Of a DNA stretch of 64,000 nt, positions 41,982 through 50,593 are shown piece after piece. Position numbers and translations under genes: made by a program. The stretch's first letter is position 1; each line of letters begins with the position of its first letter. Under the pieces are notes generated by a model that made no database searches, was not told the origin of the DNA, and saw only the letters and a program-made list of their open reading frames with translations. Source of the DNA: CAVPTL01 sp963708725 (GTDB taxonomy: Bacteria > Actinomycetota > Thermoleophilia > Gaiellales > JAICJC01); NCBI GenBank assembly GCA_963708725.1, contig CAVPTL010000009.1, forward strand, positions 62,001-126,000, read 5' to 3'.

Positions 41982-42005
41982 ATGGTGCCAGGCACCATTT
42001 ATTCA
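41975..42005. repeat. Dispersed palindrome, family A copy 3
   Basis: 31 bp, identical to 4760-4790. It contains the TAA stop of the DUF4232 gene (41979-41981); the convergent aldo/keto reductase ends 8 bp beyond it. Confidence 0.9.
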
Positions 42006-42012
42006 TGGCCGT

Positions 42013-43020
42013 TCAGCGTCCGCGGCCCTCGTCGGGATTCGGTGAGAACCAGGTCGGACGCCTCGGTACATAGGGCGTTTCCAGCTCGCTGATCTCGTCA
42101 TCGGTGAGGTCGATGTCCAGGCTCGCGACTGCGGCGGCCAGGTGGTGGGGCTTGGTCGGCCCCACGATCGGAGCGGTGACGACCGGATTCTTGAGCACCC
42201 AGGCCATGCCGATCTCCGCCATCGATACGCCTCGGGCCTCGGCGATCCGCTGCACCGCATCGACGATCCCCTTGTCGCTTTCGAGGTAGAGCGGGCGCCC
42301 GGCGGGATCCGTGTCGGGAATCATCCCCCCGCGCGTGGTGCTGCTCCCGCCCCACGGTCGTGCGACTCGCCCCATGCCGAGCGGGCTCCAGGGAATGCTG
42401 CCGACCCCCTGGGCTGCGAGCAGCCCGAACATCTCGCGCTCCTCTTCGCGGTGGATCAGGCTGTACTGATCCTGCATCGAGATGAACTTCGTCCACCCAT
42501 TGGACTCGGCCGCGTACTGCATCGCACCAAACTGCCAGGCCCACATCGATGACGCGCCGATGTAGCGGGCCTTGCCAGCCTTGACGACGTCGTGAAGGGC
42601 TTCCATCGTCTCCTCGATCGGCGTGTGTCGATCGAACCGGTGGATCTGGTAGAGGTCGACGTAGTCAGTGTCGAGCCGCGTGAGTGAAGCGTCGATCTGC
42701 TCCATGATTGCCCGCCGTGATAGCCCCCGGCCGCCGGGAGTGTCGCTCATCGGCATGTACACCTTGGTGGCGAGCACGATCTGCTCTCGGGTCGTGTAGC
42801 GCTTGAGCGCATCGCCGACGATCGTCTCGGAGGCGCCCACACCGTAGGCGTTGGCGGTGTCCCAAAACGTGATGCCAAGATCGAGCGCCTGGCGGAAGAT
42901 TGGCTCCGCCCCTTCGCGATCGAGCTTCCACTCCCCGCCCGCGCTGACGCCAAAGCTCATGCAGCCCAGTGCGATCCGGCTGACCTTGAGGCCTGAAGAT
43001 CCCAGTTGCGTGTATTCCAT
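42013..43020 (-). CDS. Aldo/keto reductase (AKR12/13-like)
   Basis: 335 residues. Barrel with Asp/Tyr in TFWDTANAYGVGASE, Lys in LATKVYMPM, His in YQIHRFDRHTPIE and a C-terminal cofactor region PIVGPTKPHHL. It begins MEYTQLGSSGLKVSRIALGCMSFG, the long type of AKR with aldehyde or ketone substrates. A 17-bp palindrome lies upstream (43042-43058). Confidence 0.9.
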   Translation of the reverse strand: MEYTQLGSSGLKVSRIALGCMSFGVSAGGEWKLDREGAEPIFRQALDLGITFWDTANAYGVGASETIVGDALKRYTTREQIVLATKVYMPMSDTPGGRGLSRRAIMEQIDASLTRLDTDYVDLYQIHRFDRHTPIEETMEALHDVVKAGKARYIGASSMWAWQFGAMQYAAESNGWTKFISMQDQYSLIHREEEREMFGLLAAQGVGSIPWSPLGMGRVARPWGGSSTTRGGMIPDTDPAGRPLYLESDKGIVDAVQRIAEARGVSMAEIGMAWVLKNPVVTAPIVGPTKPHHLAAAVASLDIDLTDDEISELETPYVPRRPTWFSPNPDEGRGR

Positions 43021-43041
43021 CGTGGTTCCAATCTCGATTAA

Positions 43042-43058
43042 GCGGAGGCAGCCTCCGC
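43042..43058. promoter_or_regulatory. Palindrome GCGGAGGC-A-GCCTCCGC
   Basis: Perfect 17-bp palindrome (centre A) 21 bp upstream of the minus-strand aldo/keto reductase start. Possible operator; no dedicated regulator gene is adjacent. Confidence 0.4.
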
Positions 43059-43072
43059 ATTATACCGAGACG

Positions 43073-43101
43073 TGAATACCGGTGCCTGGCACCGTTATTC
43101 A
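43073..43101. repeat. Dispersed palindrome, family B copy 2 (one mismatch)
   Basis: TGAATACCGGTGCC-T-GGCACCGTTATTCA; the A-to-C change breaks one pair of the 14-bp arms. Located between two minus-strand genes (5' side of the reductase, 3' side of the radical SAM gene). Confidence 0.85.
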
Positions 43102-43103
43102 TG

Positions 43104-44477
43104 CTAGGGCGTGAGTGTCGGGACAGCTTCTTCGACGGGAACTTCTTCCGGTCGAAGTGTGTCCATGAACGAGCTGACCGAGAACACCGCGTTGCCGGCG
43201 CCGGCAACGCCATAGCCGGGTGGCGGCTTGAGCCCGTGCTTCTCGAGCGTGGCGCGATACGTCTCGAGCAGTCGGATGTGGTACTCCAGCGGCGCGCCCT
43301 GCGGGTTGTCGCGGCCCAGCGGGGTCGCCGGCTCGGGGCACCAGGTGGTGAACCGGGGCGTGACACCGCGGCTCATGAAGTAGTCCAGCCCCTCGGTCGT
43401 GCTCGCGATCGCCTCGTCGATCGAGGCGAACCCAAACGGCTTGGCCATCTCGACGCCGGCCACGAAGTTGGGGATCACAAACCGCGGGCCGAACACGTCG
43501 GCGGCGTCGAGGATCCGCCGATGCCACTCGCTGCGGCCGACGTAGCGGGTCTTGCCCGGGCAGATGATCTCGAACAGCCGGGCGTCCCACACCTCGTAGT
43601 TGGGGTGGTAGATCTTGATGCCGTAGTCCTTGAAACGCTGGACGTCGGCCTTCGGCAGGGCCTGGGCGACGACCTTGCCGATCCAGCGGTTGGGGAACCG
43701 CTCCTCGATCGCCTGGGCGTAGCGGCCGTAGAAGTCGGCCTCCGCGAGCCCGTCCACCTTGCTGGTGACCGATCCGCCGGTGAGCGTGTAGGCCTTGCTG
43801 ACCAGGTCAGTGTCGTAGCGGTCGATGATCGCCAGCGCCTCGAGCACATCGTCGACCGACTTGATGCCGGTGTAGGGACGGCCCTCCTGCTTGTGCTGGC
43901 GCCAGTTGTGGTTGATGTCGCAGAACTGGCACTCCTCCTTGGCCCCGAAGTACTGGCACAGCCGAAGCGCGGTGAGGTAGATCAGGTAGCCCCACTGAAT
44001 GGTCGGCGCGGTCTCCATCACGGTCTTGCCGTTGGCGAGCTCGTGACGGTAGTACTCGGGCATCGGCGGCAACAGCACGTCGGCCATCAGCCGCCCGTCG
44101 AGCGACAGCTGCAGGGTGCCATCGTCACCTCGAAACACGCGGTACGGCGAGTCGGGGTTGACCCGAACCGACACGATCGTGCGGCGAAGCTGGTGTGGCC
44201 CGCCGGTCAGTGCAAGCTCTTCCGGTGGGCGCCGGATGGCGGCCTCGCCCAGCTGTGCAAGCGGCTTTTGGTCGAACGAGAAGATGAAGTACGACTTGGG
44301 CTTGATCTCACCGTCGAGGTTGTCGGTCAGCGCCGAGTGGTCGAACGCCATGCCGCTGCGAAGCAGATCCTCCTTCAGCACCGCCTCGGGCGGGATGTGG
44401 GGATACCGGCCAATCAGGTCTTCGACAAGAGCGGTACGGGAAGCTTCCAAGCTGGCTCGGACACTAGCACCGGCCAC
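43104..44477 (-). CDS. Radical SAM protein with an unusual Cys spacing
   Basis: 457 residues from GTG 44477; later starts are possible. The cluster region is CQYFGAKEECQFCDINHN (about residues 180-190), that is Cys-x8-Cys-x2-Cys instead of Cys-x3-Cys-x2-Cys. Downstream TLTGGSVTSK resembles the SAM-binding GGE-like strand and FATxTTWCPEPATPLG a C-terminal block. The pattern fits a small family of radical SAM proteins of actinobacteria without a known product. It may use a 4Fe-4S cluster for radical chemistry, but this is inferred. Convergent with nothing; divergent from the methyltransferase (30 bp). Confidence 0.7.
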   Translation of the reverse strand: MAGASVRASLEASRTALVEDLIGRYPHIPPEAVLKEDLLRSGMAFDHSALTDNLDGEIKPKSYFIFSFDQKPLAQLGEAAIRRPPEELALTGGPHQLRRTIVSVRVNPDSPYRVFRGDDGTLQLSLDGRLMADVLLPPMPEYYRHELANGKTVMETAPTIQWGYLIYLTALRLCQYFGAKEECQFCDINHNWRQHKQEGRPYTGIKSVDDVLEALAIIDRYDTDLVSKAYTLTGGSVTSKVDGLAEADFYGRYAQAIEERFPNRWIGKVVAQALPKADVQRFKDYGIKIYHPNYEVWDARLFEIICPGKTRYVGRSEWHRRILDAADVFGPRFVIPNFVAGVEMAKPFGFASIDEAIASTTEGLDYFMSRGVTPRFTTWCPEPATPLGRDNPQGAPLEYHIRLLETYRATLEKHGLKPPPGYGVAGAGNAVFSVSSFMDTLRPEEVPVEEAVPTLTP

Positions 44478-44507
44478 TCCGGTGGCGCGTATGCGAGAGT
44501 GTGGGGG

Positions 44508-45257
44508 ATGGGTGCTCTGTACGACCGCATCGGCCGCACGTATGCGACCACGAGACGCCCCGACCCACGGATCCAAGCCGCGATCTTTGCTGCTCTCGGA
44601 GACGCCGAGACGGTCGTCAACGTCGGCGCCGGGACGGGGTCATACGAGCCACCCCAGACGGTGCTCGCGGTGGAGCCGTCGGCGGTCATGATCGCCCAGC
44701 GCCCGCCCGGCTCGGCCCCCGCCGTGCAAGCCACCGCCGAGCACATCCCCCTGCCCGACGGGGCCTGTGACGCCGCCCTGGCGTCGCTCACCATCCACCA
44801 CTGGCCCGACCGGCCCCGGGGGCTTGCGGAGCTGCGCCGGGTGGCGCGGCGGGTGGTGGTGTTCACGGTGGATCCGGCATATCTGCGGACGTTCTGGTTC
44901 AGTCGTGACTACCTGCCGGAGGGAGCCGACCGCGATCTAGCCCGGTTCGAGCCGATCGAGCAGGTGTGCGAATGGATGGGCGGAGACGTGGAGGTCACGC
45001 CGGTGCCGATTCCGCACGACTGTGTCGATGGGTTCTTCGGTGCCTTCTGGCGTCGCCCCGCGGCCTACCTCGACCCGGCCGTACGCGCGGGAAACTCGAA
45101 CTTCGCCGGCCTCGACGATGCCACCGACCGGGCGGTCACACGGCTCGCCGGCGATCTCGAGAGCGGGGTCTGGCGGGAGCGAAACCGTGAGCTTCTCGAC
45201 CTCGATCAACTCGATCTCGGCTATCGCCTGCTGGCATCACGGCCCTGTCTAGACTGA
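44508..45257 (+). CDS. SAM-dependent methyltransferase (class I)
   Basis: 249 residues from ATG 44508 (GGGGG site). SAM-binding motif I VVNVGAGTGSYEP at about 37-49, and post-motifs VLAVEPSAVMIAQR and ALASLTIHHWPDRP (motif III-like). The C terminus (EPIEQVCEWMGG... RRPAAYLDPAVRAGNSNFA) resembles small-molecule methyltransferases. Substrate unknown. The radical SAM neighbour is divergent, so a shared promoter region is possible. Confidence 0.85.
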   Translation: MGALYDRIGRTYATTRRPDPRIQAAIFAALGDAETVVNVGAGTGSYEPPQTVLAVEPSAVMIAQRPPGSAPAVQATAEHIPLPDGACDAALASLTIHHWPDRPRGLAELRRVARRVVVFTVDPAYLRTFWFSRDYLPEGADRDLARFEPIEQVCEWMGGDVEVTPVPIPHDCVDGFFGAFWRRPAAYLDPAVRAGNSNFAGLDDATDRAVTRLAGDLESGVWRERNRELLDLDQLDLGYRLLASRPCLD

Positions 45258-45290
45258 AGGTTTTGACGTCGATCGATAGGGGTGGGGAAG

Positions 45291-46265
45291 ATGCGGCAAC
45301 GACGTTTGGGCAAGCTCACGGTGTCTGCACAGGGACTCGGATGCATGGGCATGTCGGAGTTCTACGGAAGCGGTGACGAGGCCGAATCGACCGCGACCAT
45401 CCATCGCGCGCTCGAGCTTGGCGTGACGTTTCTCGACACGGCGGATATGTACGGCCCGTTCGTCAACGAGAAGCTCGTCGGCAAGGCGATCGCCGGTCGT
45501 CGCGACGAGGTGCAACTCGCGACCAAGTTCGGGATCCGGCGCGGCGAGGACGGCTCGCGGCTCGGCGTCAGCGGCGCGCCCGAGTACTGCCGCCAGTCGA
45601 TCGATGCGTCGCTGGGCCGGCTCGGCGTCGAGTACGTCGACCTCTGGTATCTGCACCGTGTCGATCCCCAGACGCCGATCGAGGAGACGGTCGGGACGAT
45701 GGCCGAGGCGGTGCAGGCAGGCAAGGTGCGGCATATCGGTCTGAGCGAGGCCTCGGCCGAGACGCTGCGTCGCGCCCATGCGGTGCATCCGATCACCGCG
45801 CTTCAGAGCGAGTACTCGCTGTGGACACGTGACCCCGAGGAGGGTGTCCTCGCTGCGTGCCGCGAGCTGGGGATCGGCTTCGTTGCCTATTCGCCGCTGG
45901 GACGAGGCTTCTTGACGGGCGCCATCCGCTCCCCCGAGGACTTCGGCGAGGGCGACTTTCGGTCGAGTTCACCGCGATTCCAGGGTGAGAACTTCCAACG
46001 CAACCTCGACCTCGTCACGGCCGTCGAGGAGCTCGCGAAGGAGAAGGGCTGCACACCGGGCCAGCTGGCGCTTGGCTGGGTACTCGCGCAGGGTGAGGAC
46101 ATCGTCCCGATCCCGGGCACCAAGCGGGTCAAGTACGTGGAGGAGAATGCTGCGGCTGATGATGTCGAGCTGACCGAGGCCGATCTGGCGCGGATCGACG
46201 AGATCGTTCCGATGGGGGCGGCGGCCGGCGACCGCTACGCCGACATGAGTGCGGTGGGCCGCTGA
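45291..46265 (+). CDS. Aldo/keto reductase (AKR13-like)
   Basis: 324 residues from ATG 45291 (GGGGTGGGG upstream; GTG 45282 is an alternative). Motifs: LGCMGMSEFYGS, FLDTADMYGP, LATKFGIRR, WYLHRVDPQTPIEE, SEYSLWTRDPE, YSPLGRGFLTG and PIPGTKRVKYVEEN. This set defines the AKR13 group (YghZ/AKR13-like), which reduces methylglyoxal-type aldehydes in some members. No linked pathway. Confidence 0.92.
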   Translation: MRQRRLGKLTVSAQGLGCMGMSEFYGSGDEAESTATIHRALELGVTFLDTADMYGPFVNEKLVGKAIAGRRDEVQLATKFGIRRGEDGSRLGVSGAPEYCRQSIDASLGRLGVEYVDLWYLHRVDPQTPIEETVGTMAEAVQAGKVRHIGLSEASAETLRRAHAVHPITALQSEYSLWTRDPEEGVLAACRELGIGFVAYSPLGRGFLTGAIRSPEDFGEGDFRSSSPRFQGENFQRNLDLVTAVEELAKEKGCTPGQLALGWVLAQGEDIVPIPGTKRVKYVEENAAADDVELTEADLARIDEIVPMGAAAGDRYADMSAVGR

Positions 46266-46309
46266 TCAGGGACAGAGGCGGGGGAGTCGCTCTCGTTTCG
46301 GACGTGGAT

Positions 46310-46342
46310 GTGAATAAATGGTGCCTGGCACCATTTATTCAC
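46310..46342. repeat. Dispersed palindrome, family A copy 4
   Basis: 33 bp: GTGAATAAATGGTGCC-T-GGCACCATTTATTCAC. The central base is T (A in the other A copies), consistent with either orientation. Located between two plus-strand genes, just upstream of the secreted propeller-like protein. Confidence 0.9.
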
Positions 46343-46434
46343 GGTGGTGGTTGCGTGTTTTGGTGTGGCGCGGCATCATGTGCGCGCGGGCTGCTGGGGC
46401 CCCACCACCCTCGTTTGCGACCAAGGAGCCCCTC

Positions 46435-48261
46435 GTGCCCGACGCGCCCTGTCTGCGTGCCATCATCATCCTCATGCTTGCCGCGTGCGGACTCGCCGCC
46501 GCCACCGGTTCGGCATCGGCGGTGACCCTCGGCGCGATCCCCGACCACACCTGGCAGGCCAACGGCCGGGTGACCTCGGTGATCCGCGTCAACGGCGTCG
46601 TCTACATCGGTGGCGAGTTCACTCAGGTGATGGACCCGACCGGTGGTCAGCCCACCGCGCGCAATCGTCTGGCCGCCTTCGACGCGCACACCGGTGCACT
46701 GCTGCCGTGGAACCCCGATGCGAGTAACGCCGTACGCACTCTCGCCACCTCACAGGACGGTTCGGAGATCTTCGTCGGGGGCGAGTTCACACAGGTCGGG
46801 GGAAAGCCGCGCGCCCACGTGGCCGAAGTTCAAGCAGCGACGGTCGGTGCGGGTACGGGAGTGGTGACCGGCTGGTCGGCGGCCGCCGACGCCCAGGTGT
46901 GGGGGATGGCCGTGCTCTCGGGCAGGCTCTACATCGGCGGCGACTTTCGCCGGGTCGATGGCCAGGAGCGCCTCCGCCTGGCGGCACTCAGCACCCAAAG
47001 CGGGGCGCTCAGCAAGACGTGGGTGCCGCGCGCGAACGGGGCCGTGCGTGTGATTGCGCTCTCCCCGGCAGGCGACCGGCTGTTCGTCGGCGGGGCGTTC
47101 ACGCTCTTCAACCGTCGGCCCCAGCCGCATCTGGTGACGGTCACGACCACCGGCGGTGCCCTGCTGCCGTGGGCATCGCATCCCGGCGGCACCGTCAAGT
47201 CGTTCGCCGCCAACGCCACCTCGCTGTTCGAGGGTGACGCCGGCGGCGGCGGCCATGTCCGCGCGTACGCTCTTGGCAGCGGCAAGCTGAAGTGGACGAA
47301 TACGGGCAACGGTGACGTCGAGCGGATCGCTGCCTACCAGGGCTCGCTGCTGGTGGCCGGACACTTCACGACCTTCGGCGCGTTTGCGGCCCGCCACCTC
47401 GTCGCCCTGAATCAGACCACGGGCAAGGTCGACCCGTCATGGCGTCCATCGGCCGACAGTATCCATGGCGTCTTCGGACTGAGCGCCTACGGCCAGGACG
47501 TCTACGCCGGGGGAGACTTCACCCGGTGGTTTCCGGGCAGCGTCGCCCAGGCTCACTTCGCGCAGTTTTCGACCGGGGTGACCGACACCACCGCGCCGCG
47601 GATCACCGCTCTGCCGAAGCTGATCGTCCCGCTGGGTGCCAACCTTGGCCCGAAGCTCGTGCCCACGCGCGTCAGCTACGCCGCAAGCGACAGCGGGGTC
47701 AGTGGGATCTGTCGCTACGCACTGCAAAAGAGCTTTGCGGGTGGGCCGTACACGGCCCTCAGTCTCCCGTGGATCAGCGCGCCGTTTGCAAAGCCGGGTA
47801 TCACGCCCAGCCCCGATCCGTATCGCTTCCAGGTGCGGGCCACCGACTGCTCCGATAACGAGAGCGCATTCGTCCCGGGGCCACCCACCGTGCTCACCGC
47901 CTTTCAAGACGGCAGTCGCTCGATTCGCTACTCCGGCCGGTGGTCGGGCGCGCGGGTCGCAGACAGCTACGGCGGATCGATCCGATCCACCTCGACCCCG
48001 GGGGCATCGGCGTCGCTTCGGTTCAGGGGGCGGGAACTTGTGTGGGTTGCGAGCCGGGCATCGAATCGTGGCGTGGCGCGGGTGTACATCGACGGGCGGT
48101 TGGTGAGATCACTCAACCTCCAAGCCCGGGGGGTGGCCCATCGACGGGGAGTGTTCACCCGAGCGTGGGCGAGCGATGGGGTGCACTCGGTCAAGCTCGT
48201 GTGCGCCGCGTCGGCGGGTCACCCGATCATCGATCTGGACGCCTTTCTGACCGTTCGCTGA
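46435..48261 (+). CDS. Secreted propeller-like repeat protein
   Basis: 608 residues from GTG 46435 (AAGGAG 7 bases upstream; it leaves out the longer in-frame start within the palindrome). Signal peptide RAIIILMLAACGLAAATGSASA. The mature part has six motifs of the form [IV]GG[ED]F or AGGDF spaced about 55-65 residues (IGGEFTQV, VGGEFTQVGG, IGGDFRRVDG, VGGAFTLF, VAGHFTTFG, AGGDFTRW), typical of delta-60-type beta-propeller repeats. A C-terminal Ig-like/Arg-rich part follows (SRSIRYSGRWSGARVADSYGG). Likely an extracellular binding or surface protein. It overlaps the M20 gene by 35 bp. Confidence 0.8.
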   Translation: MPDAPCLRAIIILMLAACGLAAATGSASAVTLGAIPDHTWQANGRVTSVIRVNGVVYIGGEFTQVMDPTGGQPTARNRLAAFDAHTGALLPWNPDASNAVRTLATSQDGSEIFVGGEFTQVGGKPRAHVAEVQAATVGAGTGVVTGWSAAADAQVWGMAVLSGRLYIGGDFRRVDGQERLRLAALSTQSGALSKTWVPRANGAVRVIALSPAGDRLFVGGAFTLFNRRPQPHLVTVTTTGGALLPWASHPGGTVKSFAANATSLFEGDAGGGGHVRAYALGSGKLKWTNTGNGDVERIAAYQGSLLVAGHFTTFGAFAARHLVALNQTTGKVDPSWRPSADSIHGVFGLSAYGQDVYAGGDFTRWFPGSVAQAHFAQFSTGVTDTTAPRITALPKLIVPLGANLGPKLVPTRVSYAASDSGVSGICRYALQKSFAGGPYTALSLPWISAPFAKPGITPSPDPYRFQVRATDCSDNESAFVPGPPTVLTAFQDGSRSIRYSGRWSGARVADSYGGSIRSTSTPGASASLRFRGRELVWVASRASNRGVARVYIDGRLVRSLNLQARGVAHRRGVFTRAWASDGVHSVKLVCAASAGHPIIDLDAFLTVR

Positions 48262-49567
48262 AGGCCATGCACGCTTCGATGTGAAACCGGGTCGCATATC
48301 CGAGGTCGGCCGTGTGGACGCGCTCGTCGCGCCCGTGGACGCCCTCGTGCAGCACCTCTGTCGGGGTCGAGACGATCGGCCAGAACCCGTAAGCGGTCGT
48401 GCCGTACGCCTCGCGCAGGTAGTGGGAGTTGGTGAATCCGTTGCACAGCGTCGGTACCACGATCGCCTGCGGGTCATTCTGCGCCACCCACTCGCAGCAC
48501 ACCGCGTAGAGAGGAGTGTCGAGCGGGGAGATCGATCCACCCTCCGGGGCGCCCGAGAACTCGATCCGGTAGGAGATGTCGTTGCCCAGCGCGGCCGCGA
48601 GCTCGGCGCCAACGTCGTCCAGCGTCGTTCCCGGGATCGGCCGGCAATCGCACTCCATCGACGCCTCGGCGGGCATCACGTTGAGCGCGCTTGAGCCACG
48701 CAGCCGTGTGGGGGCGATTGTGGTTTCAAACAGCGGTGCGATCAGATCTTGCAGCATCGGGTGAAGCGCACACGCCCGCTCGATCCGCTGATCGAGCTCG
48801 CCCTCGGCGCCGACGAGCGCTGTCAGCATCGCATCGGTCTGAGGCAGCAGGCGGCGCTGCGGAGTGCGGCGGTAGAGCCGCTCGATCAGCTGTGCGAGCA
48901 GGCGCACGGCGTTCGTCCCGGCCCATGGCAGCGACGATGGTCCGGCCGAGCCGATCGCGGTGACCGTGGCCGCGAGGGCTCCTTTTTCGCCGACGTTGAT
49001 GGTGACCACCGTGCGGCCATCGGCGAGTTCGAGCCGCTCGGCCGCGCCCTCGTTGATCGCAAAGTCGATGCCGAGCTCGGGCAACTCGCCGACCAGCCAC
49101 GGCAGGCCCACCCGGGTGGTTCCATCCTCCTCGTCGGCTTCGGCGATCAGCAGCAGGTCACCCGCCGGCCGAAACCCGGCGCGCGCGAGCCAGGCGATCG
49201 CGACCGCCCGGGTGGCGAGTTCGTTCTTCATATCGGCTGCGCCTCGTCCCCAGATGTAGCCGTCGTCATCCACGTGGCCGGCGAATGGCGGGTGCGTCCA
49301 GCTGGACGCATTGTCGGCGGGAACGACGTCGGTGTGACCAACCAGGGCGAGGGACGGCCCGACTCCGCGTCCCGGGATTCTGGCCACGAGGTTGGCCCGC
49401 GCCGGATCGCGCGCGACCAGCCGGCATTCCACACCGCTTTTTGTCAGATACCCGGCCAGCAGCTCGGCGGCCGCCGTCTCTCCTCCGGGCGGATTTGACG
49501 TATCGATCCGCAGCAGTTGCTGGAGCAGCCCCGTCGCCTCACGGCGAAGCGCCGGCTCGTCGATCAT
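48227..49567 (-). CDS. M20-family metallohydrolase (dipeptidase/deacylase-like)
   Basis: 446 residues. M20 fold: SLALVGHTDVVPAD (metal His and Asp), GRGAADMKNELA (bridging Asp), AEADEEDG (Glu pair) and a C-terminal catalytic part (ECDCRPIPGTT dimerisation domain; GLRxHxx His near LHEGVHGRDERVH). Two zinc ions in family members. Substrate unknown; the neighbour is an epimerase-like protein with a 4-bp overlap, under the LacI-type operator. Confidence 0.9.
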   Translation of the reverse strand: MIDEPALRREATGLLQQLLRIDTSNPPGGETAAAELLAGYLTKSGVECRLVARDPARANLVARIPGRGVGPSLALVGHTDVVPADNASSWTHPPFAGHVDDDGYIWGRGAADMKNELATRAVAIAWLARAGFRPAGDLLLIAEADEEDGTTRVGLPWLVGELPELGIDFAINEGAAERLELADGRTVVTINVGEKGALAATVTAIGSAGPSSLPWAGTNAVRLLAQLIERLYRRTPQRRLLPQTDAMLTALVGAEGELDQRIERACALHPMLQDLIAPLFETTIAPTRLRGSSALNVMPAEASMECDCRPIPGTTLDDVGAELAAALGNDISYRIEFSGAPEGGSISPLDTPLYAVCCEWVAQNDPQAIVVPTLCNGFTNSHYLREAYGTTAYGFWPIVSTPTEVLHEGVHGRDERVHTADLGYATRFHIEACMAFSERSERRPDR

Positions 49568-50535
49568 GGCCGGGTCGGAGTCGATACCACCCCGGCCGCG
49601 AGCAGCGGGCGAAACCGGGCGATGGTATCGGCGACCCCGTCGGCAAACGCGGTCTCGGGCAACGACCCCACGGCAGCGGTCAGCGACTCCGCATCCACCT
49701 CGTCGGGAAACGGCAGCTGCACCTCGTCGAAGGTCACGGTCACCTCCGGAGTGTCGGCGACGCGGGCGATGGTGGCGGCGATCTCGCTCATGTGTATGAC
49801 TTCGCCGCCGAGGTTGTGCACCCCTGCGCCTTCGACCGATGCACGGGCAGCCGCGATGAATGCGGCGGCCGCGTCGGGTGCGTACTGCATCTGGACGCGC
49901 CCGCCGAAGGGGATGCGGTGCGACTGACCGGCCGCCGCGGCCAGCATGGCGACCGTCGGCTCGGAGGTCATCCCCTGGTCGCGTCCCGGGCCGTACACCG
50001 TATGTGGTCTCAGTCCGATGCTCGGCAACCGGTGCTCGTGCCAGTACACATGTGCAGTTCCCTCGTTTGCGCGTTTGAAGACCCCGTAGAGCGTGTCGGG
50101 TACGCGGGACATGCCGGGTTCGGCGTCGCCGGCCTCGATCGCGTCGTAGGCGGCGATCGACGAGGCGTACACGACCTGGCGGATCGTGTCGCTGCGGCGT
50201 TTGACGGCTTCGAACACGTTGACCGTGCCGACCACGTTGGTGAGCGCCCCCTGGGGTGGGTCGGCGCGGCAGAACGGAATCTGGAGCGCCGCGAGGTGGA
50301 TCACGTGCGTGACCCCACCTTCGATTGCCTGTTCGACCGCCGTCAGATCAGAGATGTCGCCGGTCACGCGTCGCACCTCGGCGCGCTCCTCGGGTGTCAT
50401 GACGATGTTCCAGCGGTGGCCGTCGGCGGCGATGTCAAACGCGGTCACGGCCGCACCTTCGAGTACCAGCTGGCGCACGACCCATGATCCAATACAGCCG
50501 TAGGCGCCGGTCACGAGAAAGTGTTCGGAAGGCAT
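49564..50535 (-). CDS. NAD-dependent epimerase/dehydratase (extended SDR)
   Basis: 323 residues. FLVTGAYGCIGSWVVRQL (GxxGxxG), Asp-like region AFDIAADG, THVIHLAALQIPFCRADP, SSIAAYD and the catalytic YGVFK (Tyr-x3-Lys). Extended SDR/UDP-sugar epimerase-like, but without clear UDP-sugar markers; the partner M20 hydrolase suggests another small-molecule role. Starts at ATG 50535, next to the operator at 50538-50549. Confidence 0.88.
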   Translation of the reverse strand: MPSEHFLVTGAYGCIGSWVVRQLVLEGAAVTAFDIAADGHRWNIVMTPEERAEVRRVTGDISDLTAVEQAIEGGVTHVIHLAALQIPFCRADPPQGALTNVVGTVNVFEAVKRRSDTIRQVVYASSIAAYDAIEAGDAEPGMSRVPDTLYGVFKRANEGTAHVYWHEHRLPSIGLRPHTVYGPGRDQGMTSEPTVAMLAAAAGQSHRIPFGGRVQMQYAPDAAAAFIAAARASVEGAGVHNLGGEVIHMSEIAATIARVADTPEVTVTFDEVQLPFPDEVDAESLTAAVGSLPETAFADGVADTIARFRPLLAAGVVSTPTRP

Positions 50536-50537
50536 GG

Positions 50538-50549
50538 GAAAACGTTATC
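50538..50549. promoter_or_regulatory. LacI-type operator GAAAACGTTATC
   Basis: Near-perfect 12-bp palindrome around CG (one mismatch), typical of LacI/GalR operators (GnAAACGnTTnC). It lies within 3 bp of the epimerase start and 44 bp before the lacI start, so it could repress the epimerase-M20 operon and the regulator. Confidence 0.65.
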
Positions 50550-50593
50550 TCAAATTGCGCACCAACTGCCCTCTTCGCCGATAAGCTCTGCTC

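Noticed and set aside
43101..44507. Upstream extension of the methyltransferase frame to 43101
   Set aside because: It runs opposite the radical SAM gene; the SAM-binding domain and a ribosome site place the start at 44508.
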